Part shown: piece after piece, positions 1 through 7,697 of the stretch
Position numbering within the stretch: the stretch's first letter is position 1
Layout of the letters: each line of letters begins with the position of its first letter
Assembly (NCBI GenBank): GCA_023439045.1
Contig: JAEXOY010000016.1
Coordinates: 1 to 64,000 of the forward strand
Source: Bacillota bacterium
GTDB lineage: Bacteria; Bacillota; Clostridia; Acetivibrionales; DSM-1351
Direction: 5' to 3'
Length of the DNA stretch: 64,000 nucleotides
Notes under the pieces: generated by a model
What the model was told of the DNA's origin: nothing
Seen by the model: the letters and a program-made list of their open reading frames with translations, nothing else
Databases searched by the model: none
Translations under genes and position numbers: made by a program

Positions 1-1055
1 TCGAAGTATTTTTGCTGTCTTGGTGACCAGGCCTCAATATCTATAGATTTAACCTTCAAATCAGCTAGATCTCCTGAGCAGCACTCAAGAGTTCTCACTG
101 GAATATCCATTGACCTGAACAAGTCAACAGTATTCTGCCATAGCTTGTCAAACCACATCATGCTATCCTCTGGCTTACAAACAACTATCATTTCCTGCTT
201 TTCAAACTGATGTATTCTATATACTCCTCTTTCCTCAAGACCATGTGCTCCCTTTTCCTTTCTGAAACAAGGTGAATAGCTGGTCAAAGTCTGTGGTAGG
301 TTGCTTTCTGGAAGTATGGTATCTATAAATTTACCTATCATGGAGTGCTCACTAGTTCCGATAAGGTATAAGTCCTCTCCTTCTATTTTGTACATCATCG
401 CGTCCATTTCAGCAAAGCTCATTACACCTGTAACAACCTCACTTCTAATCATGAATGGAGGAATACAGTAAGTAAAGCCTCTATCAATCATAAAGTCTCT
501 TGCGTAGGAAATTACTGCTGAATGAAGGCGTGCAATGTTGCCCATCAGATAGTAAAAGCCGCTTCCAGCAACCTTTCTAGCACTGTCTAAATCAATGCCA
601 TTGAGTTTTTCCATAATCTCAGTATGGTATGGAACCTCAAAGTTTGGTACTGTAGGCTCTCCATAGCGCTGTACTTCAACGTTTTCACTATCGTCCTTAC
701 CTATAGGTACACTTGGATCTATAATATTTGGTATTACCATCATTATATCTTTTACTCTCTTGTCTAGTTCATTTTCCTGAATCTCAAGAGCAGCGAGTTC
801 CTCTGAGTTTGCAGTTACCTGTTTCTTTAACTCTTCTGCTTCCGCTTTTTTGCCCTGACCCATCATAACGCCAATTTGCTTTGAAATACTATTTCTGTTT
901 GCTCTTAATGCCTCAGCTTTAGTTTTTGCACCTCTTAGTTCAGCATCAAGTGCTATAACCTCGTCCACCAAGCCCAGCTTATTGTCCTGAAATTTCTTTT
1001 TCATGTTTTCCTTTACTATTTCAGGGTTTTCTCTAACAAATTTTAAATCTAACAT
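1..1055 (-). CDS. serS: Seryl-tRNA synthetase, 3' end beyond window
   Basis: Charges tRNA-Ser with serine in the cytoplasm. The first 351 codons are present; the C-terminus lies off the left edge. The protein opens MLDLKFVRENPEIVKENM, the standard start of the SerS tRNA-binding coiled-coil arm. The last visible stretch (RTLECCSGDLADLKVKSIDI then EAWSPRQQKYFE) is the class II catalytic-core segment just before motif 3. The start ATG is fixed by family alignment. A T-box leader lies directly upstream, so expression is expected to respond to uncharged tRNA-Ser. Identification is firm; only the missing C-terminal part cannot be judged. Confidence 0.96.
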   Translation of the reverse strand, partial: MLDLKFVRENPEIVKENMKKKFQDNKLGLVDEVIALDAELRGAKTKAEALRANRNSISKQIGVMMGQGKKAEAEELKKQVTANSEELAALEIQENELDKRVKDIMMVIPNIIDPSVPIGKDDSENVEVQRYGEPTVPNFEVPYHTEIMEKLNGIDLDSARKVAGSGFYYLMGNIARLHSAVISYARDFMIDRGFTYCIPPFMIRSEVVTGVMSFAEMDAMMYKIEGEDLYLIGTSEHSMIGKFIDTILPESNLPQTLTSYSPCFRKEKGAHGLEERGVYRIHQFEKQEMIVVCKPEDSMMWFDKLWQNTVDLFRSMDIPVRTLECCSGDLADLKVKSIDIEAWSPRQQKYF

Positions 1056-1194
1056 TTAATTATCCTCCATTTAATTATAGTTATATAATTGCAATACTAT
1101 TTAAGTAAAAACATTCATAAAGCATACATCATTTCAAATTTCACGAAACCCATATAATACTAAATAAAATATAAAAGCCCTAATCAAATTGAAG

Positions 1195-1450
1195 CAAAAT
1201 AAAAACTCCAATCCTATAATGGTATGCAAAATACCAATATGGGACGGAGTTAATCCGCGTTGCCACCCAAATTGCCGTAAAACGGCCCCTCAACTATGGT
1301 TCTATAAAGTAAACCACCCTCTGATTCATCATCAGCAGCTCCAAAAGTGGAAGGATTAATTACTCCACCGATTCGCACCACCCATCGGCTCTCTTATGAA
1401 ATAAATTAATCGTAGCTTTTATCAACGCTGTGTTTTATTGAATTATATCC
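1195..1450 (-). promoter_or_regulatory. T-box riboswitch of serS
   Basis: On the minus strand the leader contains the T-box core TGGGTGGCAACGCGG (1255-1269), which pairs with the acceptor end of uncharged tRNA. Upstream are Stem I elements AGAGAGCC and GGTGCGAATCGG. Downstream is a terminator hairpin (about 1201-1251) whose two arms contain AACTCC and GGAGTT and which runs into a T-rich tract. Uncharged tRNA-Ser should favour the antiterminator and allow serS transcription. I could not place the specifier codon with confidence; serine specificity is inferred from the downstream gene. Confidence 0.9.
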
Positions 1451-1577
1451 AATTATACTTAATATAACTGTTTACCGCAAGGGGTTGAATTAATATTGCA
1501 AAGGATTTGTTTGACTATTCACCTGTTTTACTTAGTATGTTTGTACAAGCTAATCAATTATGCAATTAAAATATATC

Positions 1578-1796
1578 CTAAATCTCATTAAAGCGGTAAA
1601 CGAGTTCTGTACCCACCTTTACTTGTTCTGCAAACATGGACAATGGTCTTACCCATATACCCATTTCGCCATACAGCGCCTGATAGACTACATATTCCTC
1701 CAAGGTTTCGGAATGCTTGGCTATATAGAGCACTAAATATTCTTTTCCCTTAAAATGCTTATATTTTTTGCCCGGATGGATAACTCTTTCCTCCAT
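1578..1796 (-). CDS. DUF1653 family protein
   Basis: A complete 72-residue protein of the DUF1653 type, recognised from the N-terminal HPGKKYKHFKGKEYLVL pattern and the central VVYQALYGEMGIWVRPL block that typify this small-domain family. It has no signal peptide or membrane segment and is probably cytoplasmic. The family's function is unknown. A purine-rich ribosome-binding site precedes the ATG. It stands alone between the serS leader and the acetyltransferase genes. Confidence 0.8.
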   Translation of the reverse strand: MEERVIHPGKKYKHFKGKEYLVLYIAKHSETLEEYVVYQALYGEMGIWVRPLSMFAEQVKVGTELVYRFNEI

Positions 1797-1834
1797 TTAT
1801 ATTTCCTCCCTTGATTTAAACCTTACTGGCTTAT

Positions 1835-1946
1835 ATATAATATACCCTGTATGTCTGATTCTTCCTTAAGAATTTATTAGTATGTCTAATTCATATTTAA
1901 GTATTGATTATTATGTCTATTTCTTGCTAATCATTGAGTATTATGT
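1835..1946. repeat. Degenerate tandem repeats, spacer
   Basis: About three to four imperfect copies of a 30-40 bp unit containing TATGTCTAATTCAT and TTAAGTATTGA. The repeats fill the gap between the DUF1653 gene and the stop codon of the next acetyltransferase. No coding potential is seen. Confidence 0.6.
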
Positions 1947-2510
1947 CTAACTCATCTCATCTTTAAGTATCGAGTAGTATGTACAATCCACTAATTCACC
2001 TTTATTATTCTTGTTTATCTTTCTTAACACGCCCTCATGAGTTAGTCCACACTTTTGCATCACACGGCCTGACGCTGTATTTTCACAATCGTGTCTGCCG
2101 GTAATTCTTTGGAAGCCAACTTCCTTTAACCCAAACTTTATAACTGCTTTAGCGGCCTCAGCGGTTATTCCCTTACCCCAATATAATCTACCGATGCAAT
2201 ATCCAATCTCACAGTTCTCATTTTGATTATCAATATTGAGCAGACCAATAGAACCGATAACTGAACCCGTTTCCTTTAGCTCAATTGCCCATTCATATTT
2301 TTGTAAGTCATTGTATTGCTCTATCCATATTGCTAGAACTTGTTTACTAACATCTATGTTGGTATGAGTAGGCCATGTAAGGAATTTTGTAACTTCATCA
2401 TCTGAGGCCCAGTTATTGTACATATCCTGTGCATCCTCCATCTTAAACCTTCTTAAATTAAGCCTATCAGTTTCTAATGATATTGTTCCGATATGCTTCA
2501 ACATATTCAT
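1947..2510 (-). CDS. GNAT acetyltransferase, RimJ/RimL type
   Basis: A cytoplasmic N-acetyltransferase of the RimJ/RimL class, about 187 residues, transferring acetyl from acetyl-CoA to an amine. The opening (TISLETDRLNLRRFKMEDAQ) and the acetyl-CoA loop region (CEIGYCIGRLYWGKGITAEA) are diagnostic, as is the C-terminal ENTASGRVMQKCGLTHEG block. A GGGGAGGACCA sequence precedes two candidate ATGs (2510 and 2504); I take the first. It could acetylate a ribosomal protein or a small molecule; the substrate cannot be told from sequence. It is one of three GNAT genes in a row. Confidence 0.85.
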   Translation of the reverse strand: MNMLKHIGTISLETDRLNLRRFKMEDAQDMYNNWASDDEVTKFLTWPTHTNIDVSKQVLAIWIEQYNDLQKYEWAIELKETGSVIGSIGLLNIDNQNENCEIGYCIGRLYWGKGITAEAAKAVIKFGLKEVGFQRITGRHDCENTASGRVMQKCGLTHEGVLRKINKNNKGELVDCTYYSILKDEMS

Positions 2511-2547
2511 TGGTCCTCCCCTCAACTTTTTATATTTTGCATTAATA

Positions 2548-2597
2548 CTGAAAATTACTACTAAGCGTCTATCTGAAAATTACTACTAAGCGTCTAT
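2548..2597. repeat. Perfect 25-bp tandem duplication
   Basis: Two exact adjacent copies of a 25-bp unit that begins CTGAAAATTACTACTAAG (2548-2572 and 2573-2597), followed by a partial third start. It lies just upstream of the first GNAT gene. Confidence 0.9.
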
Positions 2598-2701
2598 CTG
2601 ATAGAAATACTTTCGCCTATCAATTTATGTAATTATATCACCAATTCCAATATTATCAATATTACTTTTCAAATTGCATTTAGTTAACCTTGTATTTGTA
2701 A

Positions 2702-3658
2702 TTATATTTTACTAATCCTCTCATCAATCCTTCTATTAAAGCTATAGGTGTAACTATCAAAATACTTACTCCAAAATCTCAATGCAGTAGGATTAATTGT
2801 CTCAAAGTCAACCCCCAAATATTTAATCCCATCTTTTTGCAATGTATCTATCACAAATGATAAAAGGCTTTGTAATACATTCTTTCCTCGATAATTTTCC
2901 TCTAAATATGCACCACAGATATTTAGCATGTCTGGCGCTTCAGAAATAAAGGTTTCCCCATCATCTGTAATCTCAATATATCCTATTATTTCTGACCTGT
3001 CCTTAGCTAAAAAGAAGCGGGATTTATTATTATTACATTGGTTCACAAATTCTTCTTCAGACAACTCAGAGCACGGAAAAAAAGTAGGGCTTTTTATTAA
3101 GTGCCTTATTAAACTGTTCTTGAGTTTTAATAAACAACCCGCGTCACTATAAGAGATTTCTTCATAAGAATAATTACCATCTAGCTCGATGTTTAGAGGT
3201 TTTTCCAATTTCCTTATTGCATCTGAGCATCTTATTCCAAACCCATTCAATGCAAATGAGTTTATAACGTCGTAATTGTGACTATAGGTACCAACAGCGA
3301 AGCTAAAAATGCCGTCTGCAACCATCTCCTGTGAAGCGTATTGAAACAACTGTGATGCAATTTTCCCCTTATTATCGCCACTAACAGAATTTGCATGCAA
3401 TGGAGAGAACACACCCTTAACATTGCCAAAATGTCCGTCCCATGGGCCCCAAAAGCCAATATATCCTCTCAACTTGCCATTTTCAAGTGCTACCGCACCG
3501 TACCTAGAATTAAGTATTTCTGATAGACAATTAGTCAGCTCATTTCTAAAGTCTTTTTCATAAAGATCTGCCACATGCATTCTTTCCATATCGTAGTCAG
3601 CTTGTGCTAGTTTAACTGCATCCTCTAAATACTTTTCATTTAATTTCTCAAATATCAT
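2702..3658 (-). CDS. Tandem-GNAT acetyltransferase
   Basis: A 318-residue protein that looks like two GNAT folds joined. The N-terminal half (about 1-155) contains a degenerate acetyltransferase core (YGAVALENGKLRGYIGFWGP, then FSFAVGTYSHNYDVINSFALNGFG). The C-terminal half (about 165-318) has the clearer acetyl-CoA region (GAYLEENYRGKNVLQSLLSF) followed by ETINPTALRFWSKYF. Cytoplasmic, substrate unknown. A GGGG-TACATATTT-ATG start is plausible. The two-domain arrangement resembles known tandem-GNAT aminoglycoside or mycothiol enzymes only in architecture; I do not assign resistance. Confidence 0.8.
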   Translation of the reverse strand: MIFEKLNEKYLEDAVKLAQADYDMERMHVADLYEKDFRNELTNCLSEILNSRYGAVALENGKLRGYIGFWGPWDGHFGNVKGVFSPLHANSVSGDNKGKIASQLFQYASQEMVADGIFSFAVGTYSHNYDVINSFALNGFGIRCSDAIRKLEKPLNIELDGNYSYEEISYSDAGCLLKLKNSLIRHLIKSPTFFPCSELSEEEFVNQCNNNKSRFFLAKDRSEIIGYIEITDDGETFISEAPDMLNICGAYLEENYRGKNVLQSLLSFVIDTLQKDGIKYLGVDFETINPTALRFWSKYFDSYTYSFNRRIDERISKI

Positions 3659-3659
3659 A

Positions 3660-3815
3660 AATATGTACCCCTTTATGTTAATATGCTTTACGTTTTTAAT
3701 ATGCTTTTATGTTTTAGTATGCTTTTATGTTTTAGTATGCTTTTATGCTTTTAATATGCTTATATGCTTTTAATATGCTTATATGTTTTTAATATGCTTT
3801 TACTTCTTTATCAAT
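3660..3815. repeat. Degenerate TTAATATGCTT tandem repeats
   Basis: About eight imperfect copies of a 15-20 bp unit combining TTAATATGCTT and TTATG(T/C)TTT fill the spacer upstream of the tandem-GNAT gene. It looks like replication-slippage expansion rather than a coding or CRISPR repeat. Confidence 0.8.
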
Positions 3816-3844
3816 ACGTTTTATTTAAAACTTTATAATACACT

Positions 3845-4897
3845 TCATTCCTTCTCATATACCAAGTTCAATAATTTTTGCCATTCTTTATTTCCTTCAA
3901 AAGCCTTAAAAGTGTCTACATCTCTCAGGTACTTTACGAACCACATTTGTCCTGCTTCAATTAGCTTCTTGATGTTTTCAATAGTCTGCTCAATATTTGA
4001 TGCCTTTGCCCAACACTCCGCAGCTTGCCAGTAATAGTATGGTTGTATCTTATTCATTTCTGTATAGTATGAAGCCCACTCACTCCATTGCTCTTTACTC
4101 AAGTCAGTATCGTTTTCAATTGGAGGATAAGGAGTAAAGGAACTATATTTTTTAATTAACTTAAATCCTAACTTCTCAGCAATCTTTATAGATCCAATAT
4201 TGGTATCTACACAATGCCAGCCTATTCTCTCTATACCCTTTAAGATGCTAGCACTAATAGTAGCAGCACAAGCAATAGCACCTAATCCATTATTTCTGTA
4301 TTCCTTCTCTGTTTTTACTCCAATCTCAATTCTATTGTCTACAATGCAATCCACCAGACTCATACTAACTATTTTGTTATCTAGTCTAATATAAGAGCCC
4401 AAGCAATAATCGTTGAACTTGTTTGTATCTTCTAGCTTAATCCAGTCTCTGATTTTATCACTGTTTTCATAGTTCAATGCATTAAGATTGCTAACGTTAA
4501 CATGTTCTATAGTGAACTTTGGAGCAAGGCTGTTGTTATAATCTGTAAATTCTAGTTTTTCTAGCTCATAGTATCTTCTAGTATACTTTCTTAATGCAAT
4601 ATTATTGTGCAGCTCACTTATTCGGTCTTCCCATTCGTGGTCATCACATATAAGTTGGTCATAAAAATCAAGTTTATCCCTTACTCCCGCGTTAAAAAGC
4701 TTATTCTCAGCATTACCAGCAACCAAGTTGCATTCTGAAGTCATGATAAGAACAGATAAAGGCCTCTCACAATTATCTACAAATACTTCTCCCAGAGAAG
4801 TACCATTTATTACAGCCTTTATGGACAGTTCGTGGTGACTATTTTTTATTAAACTTTCTACCTTATAATAATCTTTTTTAGCTAATTCATAAAACAT
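3845..4897 (-). CDS. GNAT acetyltransferase (GNAT_acetyltran type)
   Basis: A 350-residue protein of the Firmicute GNAT_acetyltran family. The N-terminal half is family specific (ELSIKAVINGTSLGEVFVDN). The acetyl-CoA-binding block is around residues 195-235 (IEIGVKTEKEYRNNGLGAIA followed by a NIGSIKIAEKLGF motif). The C-terminal segment (about 270-350, YYYWQAAECWAKA) is helical. The start is supported by coupling: the stop of a 46-codon gene lies one base before this ATG. The substrate is unknown. Its leader carries hairpins and a mini-ORF that suggest regulated expression. Confidence 0.85.
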   Translation of the reverse strand: MFYELAKKDYYKVESLIKNSHHELSIKAVINGTSLGEVFVDNCERPLSVLIMTSECNLVAGNAENKLFNAGVRDKLDFYDQLICDDHEWEDRISELHNNIALRKYTRRYYELEKLEFTDYNNSLAPKFTIEHVNVSNLNALNYENSDKIRDWIKLEDTNKFNDYCLGSYIRLDNKIVSMSLVDCIVDNRIEIGVKTEKEYRNNGLGAIACAATISASILKGIERIGWHCVDTNIGSIKIAEKLGFKLIKKYSSFTPYPPIENDTDLSKEQWSEWASYYTEMNKIQPYYYWQAAECWAKASNIEQTIENIKKLIEAGQMWFVKYLRDVDTFKAFEGNKEWQKLLNLVYEKE

Positions 4898-4898
4898 A

Positions 4899-5039
4899 TT
4901 ATTTATGCCCCCTTTGTTTTAATTTCACACTTAACTTATCTTTTTTACTAAAATATTGCTCGCTTTGCTTTATTCTTCCGCTTAATCGCTCAAGCTCCAG
5001 ATATAATTTAAAATAACTTTCCAGTCTTTCAAGTTTCAT
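4899..5039 (-). CDS. Small 46-residue protein coupled to GNAT
   Basis: A short ORF reading MKLERLESYFKLYLELERLS and ending KLKQRGHK. GGAGG sits five bases before its ATG. Its TAA stop is followed after one base by the ATG of the GNAT gene, so the two are probably translationally coupled. The sequence is highly charged and predicted helical. I do not recognise it. It may be a true small protein or a translational leader. Confidence 0.6.
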   Translation of the reverse strand: MKLERLESYFKLYLELERLSGRIKQSEQYFSKKDKLSVKLKQRGHK

Positions 5040-5048
5040 ACTGTCCTC

Positions 5049-5100
5049 CTAAAATAAAAAAGTACATAAAAATCCCACAGAAAGTAACCTCCTGTGGGAA
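5049..5100 (-). promoter_or_regulatory. Candidate attenuator with 9-codon leader ORF
   Basis: On the minus strand TCCCACAG and CTGTGGGA pair into a hairpin followed by TTTTT, a terminator placed directly before the ribosome-binding site of the 46-codon ORF. The hairpin loop exposes AGGAGGT, and a GTG further on (5078-5076) opens a 9-codon ORF, MGFLCTFLF, whose TAG overlaps the next ribosome-binding site. A second hairpin with TTTTTTT lies just upstream (about 5117-5140). This layout is what ribosome-mediated attenuation uses; function is inferred. Confidence 0.5.
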
Positions 5101-5535
5101 TAATTTTGGACATAAAAAAAGCACGATAACCGTACCATGCCATTTAGTGTCGTATTATAATATCAGGCTAAGGGGTTAATTACAAATTTGATAAATGGTA
5201 AAACAGACAACCAAACAAAGAATAAGCCTTGTTTGATTTATATATACCATCTATCCAATATTCAGTTATACAATTGCACCTCTACTATTATCAATGTTGT
5301 TTATCATATTTCTTCTCCTTTCGCCTAAAATTTGTATTTAAAACATTATTTACATTATATTGGAAAAACTCCGCATGGTCAATACTTCTATAGTTTTAAG
5401 TTAATAGTAAGATTGGGTTGAAAATTTTACCATACTATGTGGTACTACTTCACAAACAATGTTAAACTCAGTAAAAATCAGTTCACAAATATAGATTTAT
5501 TTGTAAGAATTCAATGTATGGGTCTTCTCAAAAAC

Positions 5536-5563
5536 GGTCAATGGAATATAATTATAATTGACC
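5536..5563 (+). promoter_or_regulatory. Dyad operator over ABC transporter promoter
   Basis: GGTCAAT (5536-5542) and ATTGACC (5557-5563) form an inverted repeat with a 14-base spacer. The spacer contains TATAAT (5547-5552), a good -10 box; the -35 is weak. The layout suggests a repressor site, but no regulator gene is adjacent. Confidence 0.45.
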
Positions 5564-5598
5564 ATAACGGTTTTACTTGCGAAAAGGGGGATAATCAA

Positions 5599-6480
5599 AT
5601 GGACGTAATTCAAATATCAAACCTGACTAAATTTTACGGAAAACAGAGAGGCATCATTGACTTAAATCTGAATGTCAGAGAAGGCGAGTTTTTTGGATTT
5701 ATTGGACCAAATGGCGCTGGAAAATCGACTACCATACGCACATTGCTCGGACTAATTTCTCCTTCTTCTGGGAATGCAAAGATTCTAGGATTGGACATAT
5801 TAAAAGAGAAAAATAAAATTCTGTCCGATATCGGCTATCTTCCTTCTGAAGCCGTTTTCTATTCAGGCATGAAGGTTAAAGACATATTAAATTTATCTGC
5901 TGATCTGAGAAAAAAGGACTGTTCAGCAGAAGCTAAGATTCTTTGTGAGAGACTTCAACTAGATATTAACAGAAAGGTAGAAGAATTATCTTTCGGTAAC
6001 CGAAAGAAAGTTGCTATTGTTTCTGCCCTACAGCATCAACCTAAAGTCTTGATTTTGGACGAACCTACCAGTGGTCTTGATCCTCTGATGCAACGTGAAT
6101 TTTTTAAAATTCTTAGCGAGCGGAATGAAAAAGGTGTAACTGTGTTTCTTTCTAGTCATGTACTCTCAGAAATTCAACGTAACTGTACAAGAGCTGCGAT
6201 TATACGAGACGGACGGATAATTGCGTGTGATAGTGTAGAAGCGTTGTCAAAGACAAGTGCCAAGCGAATCACTGTACATGGGCAACCACAGCTTGACAAA
6301 TTGGAGGGTATTCGTGATATGGAAGAAACGGACGGTGTTCTCAGCTTCCTTTACGGTGGAGATATCAAACAGTTGCTTCATACTCTCTCAATCGGAAATA
6401 TTACAGACCTTTCTATTTCTGAACCGGATTTAGAAGAAATCTTTCTTCACTATTACCAAAATGGAGGTGAGCAGATATGA
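5599..6480 (+). CDS. ABC transporter ATP-binding protein
   Basis: The 293-residue ATPase subunit of an ABC-2 type exporter. Visible motifs are Walker A (GPNGAGKST), the signature (ELSFGNRKKVAIVSAL, a variant of LSGGQ), Walker B with catalytic Glu (VLILDEPTSGLDP) and the switch His (SSHVLSE). The start at 5599 is chosen because GGGGG lies eight bases upstream and MDVIQISNLTKFYG aligns with the family. The frame is open further upstream without a good ribosome-binding site. It overlaps the permease gene by four bases (ATGA). Such pairs export antimicrobial peptides or drugs; the substrate is not determinable. Confidence 0.92.
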   Translation: MDVIQISNLTKFYGKQRGIIDLNLNVREGEFFGFIGPNGAGKSTTIRTLLGLISPSSGNAKILGLDILKEKNKILSDIGYLPSEAVFYSGMKVKDILNLSADLRKKDCSAEAKILCERLQLDINRKVEELSFGNRKKVAIVSALQHQPKVLILDEPTSGLDPLMQREFFKILSERNEKGVTVFLSSHVLSEIQRNCTRAAIIRDGRIIACDSVEALSKTSAKRITVHGQPQLDKLEGIRDMEETDGVLSFLYGGDIKQLLHTLSIGNITDLSISEPDLEEIFLHYYQNGGEQI

Positions 6481-7262
6481 TTCTTGTAAAGCATGAATTA
6501 AAACAAAGCTGGAAGTCCCTTACTGTCTGGACAGCGTGCATCGGATTTTTTATTGCACTGTGTGTGTTTATGTATCCAGAGATGAAAGGAGAAATGGAGA
6601 ATGTCAGTGATATGTTTTCCTCTATGGGTGCCTTTACAGCTGCTTTCGGTATGGACCGACTGAATTTCGGTACTTTAATTGGGTTTTACGCTATTGAATG
6701 TGGTAATATCTTGGGTATCGGAGGCGCATTCTTCGCTTCACTAATTGCCATAAATGCTCTTGCTAAAGAAGAAAAAGAGCGAACCGCAGAGTTTCTGCTT
6801 TCCCAGCCAATCAGCAGAGTGAGATTAATTACTGAAAAACTTGCTGCTGTCATGCTACAGATTATTATTATGAATATTATTGTCATTGCCTTAGCAATTG
6901 TATCATTTGCCTTAATCGGTGAGGAAATACTATGGAAAGAAATATTTTTACTGCATCTAGCGTATTTTCTTCTTCAAATCGAACTTGCTTGCATTTGTTT
7001 TGGAATCTCAGCCTTCCTGCGTAGAAGCGGTCTAGGTATTGGGTTAGGTATTGCTACTACAATGTACTTTCTAAACATTGTTGCGAACATATCAAAAAGC
7101 GCAGAATTCTTAAAATACATTACTCCATTCGGTTATGCAGAAGCAGCAGATATTATTGCAAATAGCAGCCTTGATACCTATATGGTTTTGCTAGGTATTG
7201 CATTCTCTATAATGGGAGTTGCGGCTGCATATTGGAAATATAGCAGAAAAGATATACAGTAA
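6477..7262 (+). CDS. ABC-2 type permease
   Basis: A 261-residue integral membrane partner of the preceding ATPase, with about six hydrophobic segments (for example WTACIGFFIALCVFM, IIIMNIIVIALAIVSFALIG and YMVLLGIAFSIMGVAAAY). The conserved cytoplasmic segment EEKERTAEFLLSQPISR is typical of the ABC-2 family. Its start overlaps the ATPase stop, so the two are co-translated. It forms the membrane channel of the exporter. A terminator follows about 200 bases after the stop. Confidence 0.9.
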   Translation: MILVKHELKQSWKSLTVWTACIGFFIALCVFMYPEMKGEMENVSDMFSSMGAFTAAFGMDRLNFGTLIGFYAIECGNILGIGGAFFASLIAINALAKEEKERTAEFLLSQPISRVRLITEKLAAVMLQIIIMNIIVIALAIVSFALIGEEILWKEIFLLHLAYFLLQIELACICFGISAFLRRSGLGIGLGIATTMYFLNIVANISKSAEFLKYITPFGYAEAADIIANSSLDTYMVLLGIAFSIMGVAAAYWKYSRKDIQ

Positions 7263-7457
7263 TTGATGTGCAGAAAACTATTTCTCAGCTTTTACCGTTT
7301 AATCATATTACATTTTACCCTGACGTATTCATAATGTGATTAAATTTATTGTGTCTTGACCTTTTCTAGAGCATTTCTTAACTAACTACTTATTAGTACT
7401 CTGCAGTTTTGTAAGGATTAAATTAAACACCTCACTTTTCCCCTTATATACCAATTA

Positions 7458-7483
7458 GAGGGAGTTGCTTAGGCAACTCCCTC
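7458..7483 (+). terminator. Terminator after ABC operon
   Basis: GAGGGAGTTGC and GCAACTCCCTC form a perfect 11-bp stem with a four-base loop, followed by ATTTTAT. It lies in an otherwise empty AT-rich spacer (7263-7697), in which I see no gene. Confidence 0.85.
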
Positions 7484-7697
7484 ATTTTATGCATTTAATA
7501 TATATATATTTAAGTTACATACTAATAACTATATTTTTTAGCAACTACTACTAATTTCATTAAATTTATAATTATACTATCGGAAAATATTAATTAATTC
7601 AATATAATTTAACATTTTTATATATTTATTATTAACACTATTATTTACAAATTAACCGCATACAAATGCTACTTTTATTTGTCATTATTAGTACCTC

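Noticed and set aside
3660..3815. CRISPR array
   Set aside because: Repeats are short, imperfect and adjacent with no unique spacers, and no cas genes occur in the window. The other repeat tracts fail for the same reason.
5270..5314. A 13-codon leader ORF (MINNIDNSRGAIV) on the minus strand
   Set aside because: It has a good ribosome-binding site but lies upstream of the likely promoter of the GNAT leader and has no feature suggesting function.
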